Shown: positions 51,449-61,532 of the stretch, piece after piece
Position numbering within the stretch: the stretch's first letter is position 1
Layout of the letters: the number at the start of each line of letters is the position of its first letter
NCBI GenBank assembly: GCA_014529385.2
Contig: CM043956.1
Coordinates: 84,493,721 to 84,557,720, forward strand
Reading direction: 5' to 3'
Source: Adiantum capillus-veneris
Lineage: Eukaryota > Streptophyta > Polypodiopsida > Polypodiales > Pteridaceae
Length of the DNA stretch: 64,000 bases
The notes under the pieces: model-generated
Databases searched by the model: none
Seen by the model: the letters and a program-made list of their open reading frames with translations, nothing else
What the model was told of the DNA's origin: nothing
Position numbers and translations under genes: made by a program

Positions 51449-51665
51449 CCGGGGCAGTCACTTATCAAAAGATTCCTATATCACGTGCGTTCAAGAGGTA
51501 ATTAATAATACCCCAATATACATACTATACTTACACTGTGAGCCTATTTAAAAAACCCCCACCCCCCTCTGTATGTATACATTTTTATACATTTTGGTCT
51601 TTTAATAATCCTCTCCGGTTAACTCACGTGATATCATACACATTCTAAAAAGTGACCGCCCCGGG
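51449..51665. mobile_element. MITE family M, copy 3
   Basis: Left end CCGGGGCAGTCACTTAT...TATATCACGTGCGTTCAAG; right end reverse-complemented CCGGGGCGGTCACTTTTT...GATATCACGTGAGTTAACC. Flanks GTTGCATGC (51440) and GCCGCATGC (51666) are a likely 9-bp target duplication. Repeat A at the left end lacks the insertion. About 217 bp, non-coding. Confidence 0.75.
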
Positions 51666-51684
51666 GCCGCATGCTCCTTGCAAC

Positions 51685-51686
<2 letters not shown>

Positions 51687-51736
<50 letters not shown>
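51687..51736 (+). repeat. (GA)25 microsatellite
   Basis: A pure GA tract next to the MITE's right flank. Confidence 0.96.
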
Positions 51737-51741
<5 letters not shown>

Positions 51742-52162
51742 CACACCATTAGAGCCAAAAACGTCTCAAAAAGTGTTGTGTAAGGAATTGGTTAATTTAC
51801 TAATTAGCAAAACCGGTCAAAACGGCTCCAAATTTGGTCGTTTTGGATATTAAAGAAGGGGAATGCCATTTAAAGCATATCTTGGTGCATATCCCAGTGA
51901 ATAAAACAGAGGATGTCATTTTCACTTTATTCCTTCTTTGTTTATCTGAGGTTGTTAATCCTCATTCAAGTCACTTCCCCCCTTTTTTCTTCCCCCCCTT
52001 TCTCTTCCCCCTTTCCCTCTTCTCTCTCTCATAGTATTTTGTTAGGCTCTTATCACCCTCATGAGCTTAAGCGCCTTCTGCCATTGCACCTGTCAAAAGC
52101 TTCACCATTATCTGTTTCTTATTCCATCAAACCTTTTGCCCAGAGCTTTTTACAAGCTCAAA

Positions 52163-54640
52163 ATGAACGAGGCACATCTCCCATCTAATCACAAGTTCCA
52201 CCTAAACATTAAGCTCAACCAGGAGTATGCGACGACAAGGAGCATTTATCAAAGACCTCTTCAAATGGACATGAGGCGGAAAGCCTGTGCAATGAGGGAA
52301 ATAAACATATGATCTATGGACAGATGAGAGGTTGTATCCTATGGATCCTAGTACTGGAAGGTATCCATCTTTTTACACTCCCCATGATTTGATCAGATTT
52401 GTTGGATATGGTGTTGATGGTCTACTTGGATATTGCTCTAGGATACATAATAACTATGCACAATATATTCATTATATGCAGAATACCTTGTCTTTGAAAG
52501 AAATAGATATTAGTGAACATTAAAAAAGAAGGTAGCTTTATTGACAGAAGAGAACAAACATTTACAGACCCTTAAAGAGACTCGTGTAGGTTTAAGAGCA
52601 TGAGTCAAAAAAAATGAGAGATGTGGTTGACATAACAGAAGATTGTGTCAAAGAAAAATAAGGTTGAAAATTTCTAGTGAACTTGTTTTTGAACGCTTAG
52701 GGTTTGACATGTCCAATGCTCAAGAAAGGTTGAGTTTTCTGAATGAGATAATGAATAGGTCGGATGTTTTGAGAATTCTTAACCTTCCTGAGAATCAAAC
52801 TCAAAAGAAAAAAAAAATCAAGTCCTTTTAAAAGATATGGACTTGTTGGTCAAGCCTTCTCCAATGCAAGAAGTTTGTGACATCGTGGGGGTAAGTAGAA
52901 GGGGATATAGAGCCATTTCCAAAACTTAGTTCTAAGTCCCTAAATATTATAAGGTTAGAGATTTTGGGTTGCCTAGAGCACATAATGTTGGCGATTGGAG
53001 ATTTCACTTAAATAATCAGATACCTAATGTTTTTGGAGAATATTATGACATTGAGGGAACAATTCCATATGAGAAACAAAAAAAGAAATCTTTTTTTGAG
53101 TACAATGTATTTAATAATATATGGTTGGATGTCAAAAAAGTCCAATTGGTATGGTGAAATATTACAAAATAAAGGAAGATGAGTGTGAAGGAAAGCTTAA
53201 ATTTGTACTCAACCTTGATGAGGCACAAATCCAAAAAAGCCAAAAGATGGAAAGAGTCTATATTTCTTTAATGGGGATAGAGCTTTGGACTACAGCATGG
53301 GTACGGTGACATCTCCTTATTACAAAACGCAATGTGAAATAAAACTATGGTGGATTGGTTTGGCTCAAGGTCTTGTAGAAAGTCATGACAGACTAAAGTG
53401 GCTCTTTTCACAAACCCACATTCCCTCTATGATAGAAAGCCAATGCAGGTGAATAGCTACAAATATATGGCATGGGTGTTTACACACTGGAATGGCACCT
53501 GAATGCCGATCTCAAAGCATTGAAGAGTGTGTTTGGTATATGCGGTGGTTCGAACACAAAGTACCCTTGTCTATATTGCATGGCAAGCATGGGAACAAGT
53601 GGATGGCTTTCGAAACGTGAGATTGGAAGACCACCATCTAGGAATCATATGAATTTTTTTGACTATCCCTCTGCTGAGATGATTTGGGATCCCATTCTTG
53701 CAATCGACTTGAAAAATGTACATATATGTACGTTACATGCAAAGATCAAAATTTTGGATAAGTTGCTTTGACTGCATCTAGATTATTCGTACGCTATCAA
53801 ACCCACCAAACTTGCAGATGAGTGTGTCAAAAAATGTGAAGCTTTACTCTCTCAGATAGGTTTCCATAGTGTTCAAGTGCATCTTAGAAAAGATCCAAAG
53901 CTTTCTCATGGGACAGGTGATGTCTTGCAAGATGTTTCAATGGGAGGATTAAAAGCTAGAAGATTTTTGAGCAACCATGACAGCAACCAAGTAAATGCCA
54001 TGTGGAACTGCTAGAAAGATCTCTACATCATTACTACAAATGTCAAAAGCAGACCAGATATGACAAACAAGCAAATGGAAGTATGGAAGGAGCTAGATGA
54101 TTTCTTGAAGGATCTAAGACAACAAGTAAACACAAAAACTTATGCAGATGACTTCAAAAAGACATTCAAGCTTTTAATAAATAGTATCACAAACGTGTGG
54201 GCAGTGAAAGATATCACTTATTATTTGGTGAGTGCTAAATAAATATTTGATATCACTTATTTGACTTCAAAAAGACATTCAAGATTTTAATAAATAGTAT
54301 CACAAACGTGTGGGCAGAAAGATATCACTTATTATTTGGTGAGTGCTAAATAAATATTTGATATCCCAAAGAGATATTTATTTGAATACTGCTAACATTT
54401 TTGTTGTCATACATCATATTCTCTACCTGCATGGACCATATTTTGCAAGACAAGGACCTTTGGCTACTTGGAACACACAAGGAATGGATAAGTCTCATTA
54501 TCAAGCAAGGACTTCATTTTTCAGATGTAGAAGAAAGGGAGGGTGAGCCAATAGAAGCAATGCATTAAAAGAGTTATTCAACTGGTTTTACCAAATGCAA
54601 TTACAAAGGATTAGAGCAGACAACCATAGAGACACAAGAT
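52163..54640 (+). pseudogene. Element D transposase-like gene, decayed
   Basis: ATG at 52163 (MNEAHLPSNHKFHLNIKLNQ) starts a run of broken frames: 52332 (DPSTGRYPSFYTPHDLIRFV), 52643 (LVFERLGFDMSNAQERLSFL), 52969 (VGDWRFHLNNQIPNVFGEYY), 53472 (VFGICGGSNTKYPCLYCMAS; IDLKNVHICTLHAKIKILDK), 54060 and 54343 (YLHGPYFARQGPLATWNTQG). The order CxxC-type YPCLYC, an LHxxxRIxDxLL-like segment and a C-terminal HxxYxHGP...W.TQGM.KS block resembles repeat-borne proteins I recall from invertebrates and fungi, probably transposases. The acidic catalytic residues are not identified. A GTGAGT at 54227 looks like a splice donor. Many stops show that the copy is dead. Confidence 0.45.
54149..54361 (+). repeat. 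113-bp tandem duplication over a splice-like site
   Basis: GACTTCAAAAAGACATTCAAG at 54149 recurs at 54262, and both units end with ATTTGGTGAGTGCTAAATAA. Copy 1 has one unit. The second unit lacks three bases (GTG) of the first. Confidence 0.88.
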
Positions 54641-54799
54641 GGAGACTTATTCTCCACAATAAATTTTGTTGAGTAGATGTCATGGCTGCTACAATATGTT
54701 TGTACCTCAGTTACTATCGATCAAAAGTTACAAAATATGTTTCACCAAAAAACTTGTCAATTTCTGTTATCAATTTTTTATTCTTTTAACATCACTAGG

Positions 54800-56376
54800 C
54801 TTATCACCCCTTTATTGAGAAATTTTCTTCTTTTGTAACCCCCATGAGTTTAAAATTTGTCTCCTTAGCTACAGCTGTATAACTAGAGTAGCAAAGGAAG
54901 TATCCCGCACTTGAGGCATTGAAGCCTGCAAAATACCCTAATATTCTAAGTGCGACGGATCTCTCCAAAAGCAAAAATCTGGTATCATTGAATGGAAGAT
55001 GCGTGGACCCCATGATATTTGACAGCACCTCAAGAGTAAAATTGCCAAGTCAAGGTCTTCTGAATGTTTTGTGTAGAAGGAACAGAAAGTAGCCTTGTAC
55101 GATGTTGGCAAATAGTGCATAAGTGAGGCATCCTTTCTACTCCCCTCAACTCCTTTTCGTTTGGAGCCACCTGCTCTCCCAAGATAATTGTCCTCATCAA
55201 GAAGTTCTATCTGCAAAAAAAAAAAAGTTATTTTTCATGTGCCAACAAGTCAATTTTTTGTGAAAAAGTCACCTAATTTGAGTGGGATATACCTTTTGTA
55301 TTTCATCCTCCTTCAGGACTCTTTCTTGTAGAGGATTACATGAGCCAGCTCTTTCACCTATGTCAGCATCCTCATCCCTCTCCTTTTACTTAAAATCCCT
55401 GCCAAAATTCTCTACACCAAGCTCAACGAGTCTGTCCTTAAAATCCTCATCTTTGAGGGTTGGTTTTTCTTCCTCTACTCTTTGCAAGCACAAAGCTAGT
55501 GCATCAGGAGCAGGGAGGAAATCCTAGTCAGAGGTCTACAAATCAAGGGCCAAAAACTCCTCCTTTCACTCTCCTTATATGTCAATAAATTCTTTTTCCA
55601 CCTCTGAAGCTTCTGATATAGCTGCAAGACAGTAGTCCTCTCTAATGTTAAGTCGGGTCTGGATATGATGGATAAGGATAAAATCTTTATCATTGATGTG
55701 GTAGAAGGGAAGGTTTCGTATAGTGAGAGATGTCTCAGAAACTTGAACCTCCTCTAGGCTCATCAATTAGAGTGCTAGCCCTGAACTGAGCAACATCAAG
55801 ATTGGCACTTTCCTCTTCCTCAGCTTTTAAATCAATTTTCTCTTCTAATATTTCAGTTGTCTCAAGTTCTGAGACTATGGCAGCATTGCCAATTGCTTGC
55901 TCTTTGTCCGTATCTTCATATGTTGCTTGGTCTTTCCCCTGCCCTTCAAATTTGAGTCACAAGGAAAGGATGAAAGAAAGTGCCTTTGGGACAAGATTAC
56001 AAGGCTTGATATGGATAGGACAATACAAAGGAGTCAAAGAAGGAGAAGAAGACTTCTTCTTGAGAGTTCCCAGTTTCCTTGTGACCTTTTCCTTGTCAAA
56101 TAAGTTATCTTTGAAATCTGTGGCATGCAAATATTCTTTGCCCTCTTGTACATAGGACTTGACTTGAGTTCTTACTTCAAAATCCAGCAAATCTTTTGAT
56201 AAATAGTTCTTAAGCCTCTCTACCACACCTGTAAGGTCAAACTGAGGATTAAATATATCAAGTGCTTCATTGTATACACCAATGTCACCCACATTTTCAA
56301 CAATTGCACTAAGAAGCAACTCACTGGGACTTTCATCAACTAACTCCACTCTTCCAATCTGTTTTTCAGAAGACAT
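54800..56376 (-). pseudogene. Element D minus-strand gene
   Basis: The start is ATG at 56374-56376 (MSSEKQIGRVELVDESPSEL). The first exon runs to about 55960 (VVERLKNYLSKDLLDFEVRT; YCPIHIKPCNLVPKALSFIL). Other blocks are 55575-55766 (SLTIRNLPFYHINDKDFILI) and 55293-55527. An 82-bp intron at 55211-55292 has GTATAT and TTTTTTGCAG. The last block reads IELLDEDNYLGRAGGSKRKG, a basic tail. The block order is shared with copy 1. Several stops are present, for example in the 55800s. The product is charged and may be DNA-binding, but I recognise no family. A tail-to-tail partner of the transposase-like gene suggests an accessory protein of the element. Confidence 0.5.
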
Positions 56377-57391
56377 TCCTGAGGGTATAAGGGGTATGAC
56401 TGAGAATGGTTATGACTTGATATGATTGGAGGCTTGAAGGGAAGAAGAATAAGGTGAGAATTATAATGTGTATGAGGAATGTATAAGAGGAATGTGTGGA
56501 AATGTATGGAAGGAATAAGCCAAACAGCGCAGGAAAGATGGTACTTAAATAGAAAAATGGCTCATATCGCTCCAAGTGGTTGAACTCAAAAGAGGTTGAG
56601 GATGCTCGGAAAGAGGAATGTAGAAGGAGGAGAGGAATGTAGAATATGGGGAGGATTGAAGGTGAGGCTGGTTTAAAAATTACCAAACGGCGCGATAAGG
56701 GAGCTAGAAACATTTAGGAGGGCCTCTATTCACTCTGTTTGAAAGTGAGAGTATTGAAGGTGAAAATGGTTTGAAGAAGTCCGTACAAGGTCTCTAGGCC
56801 ATACTGAATGCCGCAAAAAGGGTGTTAGACAAATCTAGGAAGGCCTCAAATCGCTATGTTTAGTTGAAAGTTGGCAAAATTTTCTGTCGAAAATCTTATG
56901 AAAGATTTTGGGAGTAGGTCTCTTCCCTTTATATAGGGTTGACCGTATAGATATGATCGTTGGGCCACGTGGACCAACCACAAGTGGACGCATGGCACCT
57001 AATGGTCATATTTGGGTCACCTATATATAAAGGGAGGCACCGCCCATTTTAAATTTTTTCCAAGGTTCACTCCAAATTTTTTCCCACATCCCTTCTTGTC
57101 GCTTCTAATCACTTTTAGCACCAAATGGAGAAATTTTTGACATAGCAATTTTCTTGTTTATTTCTATTCGTGCCGTTTGGTTATCTCAAAATCCACCCGA
57201 CTATTGCATAGTCGCTCGACCATAAGGAGCAACCTGGCTTCCTTCTAATTCCACCAAGACTCACCCTCGTGCTGTTTGGTAGCATCTCAAACTCATGCTA
57301 AAGTTTTCAAGGAACCCACAAGGCATCAATAACCGGTTCCTTAAATATTTTTTCTTACCCAACCACACGGCGTGATAGGGACCCGTATTGC
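56377..57391. other. Element D right-hand non-coding region
   Basis: It is conserved with 24159-25455. It contains paired AGGAGGGCCTC and AGGAAGGCCTC phrases, a TTTATATAGGGTTGACCGT block and the single GTTTGGTTATCT unit. Upstream of the minus-strand ATG it may include that gene's promoter. TATATAAAGG at 57022 is a plus-strand TATA-like string without a gene. Confidence 0.45.
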
Positions 57392-57639
57392 TTCATAAGA
57401 ACACTAATGTTTTCCACCGTGACATTCCTCATGGATCTAATGGTTCATTTGAGCAGAACCTGGTTCAGTAGGAGGTTCAATGAAACCAAGAGTAACATCT
57501 TGATTTTCTACATTGTTGTCCATTTGCAACTATCTGATGGTACCGGTTCCTATCCAAACATAGTGGGTAGACTCCATTTAGAACGCTCATGATCATGGTA
57601 AATGAGTTTATCACAACAAAGATGTAACAAAAAGAGTAC

Positions 57640-59330
57640 CTCTTGTCACTTTCCATGAAAGTAACTTGCTGACATAACTCATCAGCCAAGTTTAAGTCCT
57701 TGACTTGTTCCCAAATTTCATCATCAGTAAACAACCCCACCCTAACGAATGTTCAAGGTTGAGATCCTGACTTATACATGAAGAGACTAAACCTAGTCGC
57801 AAACATGCATTAACTGATAGTAAGTAAACTCCAAGTAGAGCAATAAATGTTATTAATTGGATTGCTTGGTGCTAATGTACGCACTTTGCATATCCTTTAG
57901 TACAAGATTACACTTTGTAATTTGCCTATCCCCTTGGATAACTGACAGTACTAAGGTGTGTTTCCCCCACGGTTTATAGACAGTCTTCCCAGATGACTGG
58001 GAATCGACAATGTCCAGAATAACCATTGTGGTTAACTCGAAAAATCCACAGGCACCCAAACCGAGCCATGACCTCTGTTGGTGATTGGTGGACCCAAAAG
58101 TAATCTCATAGAGATACTGCACAGAGAGTGCAAAATGATTCATAAGCAACAACTTGATGAATACGCATGCCGTTCCAAATCAGCTATTGCTAAACACTAG
58201 GGCCCATAACACCTAGTGTGCATGCCTTTAGCAAAAAACAGATCCAAAGTATATCCATGATCATCCTTGCCAATACTTATGGAAAATGTGATGCGCCTAG
58301 CACACATTAAAGAGGAATGTAAATAGTTCTGAAAAGAAACTAAATACTTTCAGTTGCAATCATTTGCAAGCCTTGTTGAACCATAATAGAAGGTGAGACA
58401 ATGATCACTTCTAGGTACAAACAATGAAGATTTTTCATTAACAAATCATAGCCTTTCTATATGTAAAACAACCATCTGTAATGTTGTTTAGCAGCAGTTG
58501 TACCTTAACAAGTCTTTCTAAGTATTCGACAATTTTTGGCCACTAAAATTTCTCTTGATACGTCGTGCTAAAAATGGTCTAGAAAACAGATGGGACCAGA
58601 ACCTAGGGACATCGTCGCGACACATAATTGAAATAGCCCAAAGACTCATATTCTCCACATGTGGAATATGTCTCAAATAAGGATGTCTAAAAAAAGAACA
58701 TCCTACAAGTACAAGATGTACTTGTGTGTGGAGGTAACTGCAAACACTCTACGACGGGAGTGAGAGGGATCCTCATTAGCCTTGCTCCACACTGGCTAAA
58801 CCGAAATCCTTGAGTCCCTAGACCATGTTGTATCCCATGTGACAACCTGTGCCAAATCGAACCCGACAAGTGGGTTTATAATAGCATAATGTATAGTGGA
58901 CACTACGGCCCAAAATACTTGCTTCGACATGCCCTTGGGATGGCTCTGAAACATTCAAATGTATTTATACGTCTTGAAAAAAAACAAGCAAAGCATACTA
59001 AAAAATGGAATAACACTAAATCAATAGATGTGTACCTGGAGATTTGAACTGAATGTTCACTTACCCGTATTCAAAGAGAACCTCGCCCTCCTGTGAAAAA
59101 ACAAGCAACATTGCACTGGAAACCCTGGGTGTTGCCTTCACAATCCAAACCCGTTGGTTAGAATCTACGTAGTCAAACCCCTTGGTAAGACCCTTTGTAG
59201 GAACTGCTCAACTAGCAGGTAACGGTAATCAATATAGTCAACCGTGTACAGAATGATTGGAATCAACTTGAAAAGTTGAATTTGCCCGCTACCGCATAGT
59301 AAATTGTGGAATTCGTTCCTTGAAAGTATA
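57640..59330 (-). pseudogene. Unidentified multi-exon gene remnant
   Basis: Four exon-like blocks run right to left: near 59300-59065 (KGLTKGFDYVDSNQRVWIVK ... FSQEGEVLFEYG, donor GTAAGT); near 58960-58680 (SKQVFWAVVSTIHYAIINPL, with two internal TAGs); 58116-57880 after TTTGCACTCTCTGTGCAG (YLYEITFGSTNHQQRSWLGL; KHTLVLSVIQGDRQITKCNL); and 57740-57640 (GLFTDDEIWEQVKDLNLADE) between TTCGTTAG and GTACTC. Splice-like borders and protein-like composition argue for a real former gene. I recognise no family. The left end lies 250 bp from element D, so it may belong to D or be a host-gene fragment. Confidence 0.4.
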
Positions 59331-59764
59331 ATGGGCATAGATCAAATTGTGATCCTCAATGCCTATGGGAAGATTTAGCAATCACCCGCCGAGTCGTACA
59401 CCAAAACAGTATGTCCATAGACACTCCATAGTGCCATAGAAGGAGCATGAAATCAACAAAAGTGAAATGCCTAGCTCTTATGGACAGCCATGTCATAAAA
59501 TCTAATATCTAACTAACCCAAATGATTTTCTCATATTAAATTGATCACTTAATGTGGGAGAATAAACGGGAACAAGTGTTAAGATATAGGTATGTGCTTT
59601 TAGATCTATCTCAACACGGGGCCAATGTAAAGGGGCCCAAAAGGGAGATGGTCTATCAAAGAGCAAGGCTAACCAATGGAGCATAAGACCTTAGGGTTAG
59701 CTTCATTGAAGACCTCCAATAAATGTGTGTAAAAGTCCTTTTGACCTTAAGTAAGCTAGGGCTG
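59331..59764. other. Intergenic, no gene seen
   Basis: Possible upstream intron or flank of the minus-strand remnant. No supported frame or repeat. Confidence 0.3.
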
Positions 59765-59965
59765 AGCTTGAGGTGGGAACCCGGCCCAAGCTCGAGGTGC
59801 TTGTCCTGCTTGAGGTGCTTGTCATGCTTGAGGTGTTTTTCATGCTTGAGGTGCTTGATTAAGATTCTTGAGGTGCTTGACTGGCTCCATGCTTGAGGTG
59901 CTTGACTTGCTGCATGATTAAAGTACTTGAGGTGCCTTGAGAAGCTTGCCTGAGATGCTTGTGGG
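59765..59965 (+). repeat. Degenerate minisatellite on CTTGAGGTGCTTG
   Basis: At least eight copies of a 17-25-bp unit (CATGCTTGAGGTGCTTGT and variants) lie in 200 bp. No open frame across it is conserved. Confidence 0.85.
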
Positions 59966-60310
59966 AACCCCCCCTAGTTCAAGTGCTTTGTCATGCTTGG
60001 TGAGTAAGGTGCTTGATCACCTAAAAGTCAAAAGCATTCCTACAAGAGGGGGGGCGAGCCCTTTTCCTAGGGCCTAGAGAGAGAACACCCACTCACACAC
60101 ACACAAGGGAAGCCCATCTTGAAGAGGCAGCAAGGACACATGTCAGGCCCCTACCCATGTTACCTTCATGTGTTTCTTGAAGCCTATTGGCTAGGCTTCA
60201 AAGGGGTCCAATGATAAATTACATGAATTATCTAATTGTTTTAGCATTTATCAAGTCCTCTCTCTCAAAGGGGAAAGGGGGACACTTGTCCCAAGGCTAC
60301 CCATGTTGCT
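59966..60310 (+). repeat. Left flank with a segment similar to the LTR start
   Basis: ACCCATGTT ... TTGGCTAGGCTT...GGGGTCCAATGA at 60153-60212 recurs at 60300-60360, across the proposed LTR start. A local 150-180-bp duplication makes the exact LTR border uncertain. Confidence 0.55.
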
Positions 60311-61117
60311 TGTAATGGCTCCTGCTTGTGATTGGCTAGGCTTGGAGGGGTCCAATGAGCTTCAAGCATGAGCTACAAGGGGGGGTCGACCCAAGCAAGC
60401 TAGGGGGGTGCCTAGGGGGTATACTCACCCACACACACTCACAAGCACTCTCATTGTGTGATATGCAAAGTGCAAGAGCTCCCTCTCCAAGCAAGTAGAG
60501 GTTGAGAGCCTACACCAACACTCTTGGCTATGGAGTGCAAATCCAACCAAGAGCCATGCTTCAATGCTTAAGATTGCCATCTCCTTCTTCTTCATTACTA
60601 TGCTATTATGTATGCTAGCAACAAGAGTATGATAAGTGAGGAACTAATTCTTTCTCCTACGAAATGTTTCTTCTTCCTCTTCCCTACCCTCATTCCCTGC
60701 TAGCTCTCTCCACCTTCGAAGGTGTTTGAGGTCTTGGGACTGAGGCTTGGGATAGTTAAAGCTTTCTTCAAGATTATGTTATGTTTGTGGTGCATGAAGC
60801 CTTCCATCTTCATGGCATCACCTAGGTCACAAGGAACACAAAGACTGTATTGTAACAAGTCTCTCTTTATGGGAGAAATCATAATACAAATGCCTATTGG
60901 AGGGGGGACCGGCTCCACATAAATCCGGTCCTCAATTGTTGTCATGTTCTCTAAACTCTCTCTCTTGCAAAAGTATTGTCTATGCCAAGTTAACTAATTG
61001 CTATGATTATGTTGCTATCTTCAATTATGTATACCCGCTATGCTCACAAAATCATTTCTTGAAAGTACTCTCATTAAATTCCGCTATTCTCAAATTGAAT
61101 AGGAAAATTCCATTACA
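60311..61117 (+). repeat. 5' LTR of gypsy element 3 (start provisional)
   Basis: It ends CCATTACA, two bases before the primer site. The first upstream perfect inverse, TGTAATGG, is at 60311, giving 807 bp. The partner LTR is outside the window, so the start is a proposal only. Confidence 0.55.
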
Positions 61118-61118
61118 T

Positions 61119-61130
61119 TGGTATCAGAGC
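61119..61130 (+). other. Primer-binding site, tRNA-iMet type (element 3)
   Basis: TGGTATCAGAGC, identical to the copia site at 1315 and unlike the TGGTGCC sites of gypsy elements 1 and 2. Confidence 0.88.
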
Positions 61131-61532
61131 ATTTGGTTTCTCTTTTCTTGCTTAAGAAGAGAGGTCCTTAAGTAGCCTATAAATGGTTGATGTTGTTAAT
61201 TATAATAGAGTAAGTGGAACTGGGATCTAATACCGGTTTTGTTAAGCCCACTATGTGGGGGATGGTGCACACCTCGGGAGCTTTGGACTTAATAATGGAG
61301 TCTTTTTAGACTTGCCTATGGCTTTACCATTATTGAGCCATAAGAAGTCCGAAAGGAGCTAGCCCTTGGCAACTCTGCTATGTTAGACCTACTCCTCTAC
61401 TCTCTATAATTAACCACTTTGAGCCGTGGGTGTAGATACTTAAGAGCCGATTTTCAAAGGCTAAGAGGAGTGGCAACTAAGGTTTTGAATTGCCAAAGCA
61501 TACACTAAGTACATACATAAAATTTTTTTAAC
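61131..61532 (+). other. Leader of gypsy element 3
   Basis: A 400-bp untranslated stretch between the primer site and the gag ATG. No frame of note; it would hold the packaging signal, which I cannot locate. Confidence 0.5.

Larger units (their letters stand above)
50925..51895 (+). repeat. Dispersed repeat B, inverted partner of 1-651
   Basis: It matches the reverse complement of the window's left end. It holds the MITE at 51449 and a GA tract (51687-51736), both absent from the partner. A frame from ATG 50992 (MNAPRSVIVVLLTVGAIT) meets TAA, then resumes in the same frame to about 51300, paralleling the ORF at 265-588. Confidence 0.8.
51896..57391. mobile_element. Element D copy 2, two convergent genes
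   Basis: A DNA-transposon-like unit with a plus-strand gene (52163-54640) and a minus-strand gene (54800-56376) meeting tail to tail. It is present also as copy 1 at 6530-25455, disrupted by gypsy 1. The right limit of homology is 57391. The left limit is unknown because copia removed it from copy 1. No terminal inverted repeats could be found by eye, so the borders are provisional. Confidence 0.6.
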
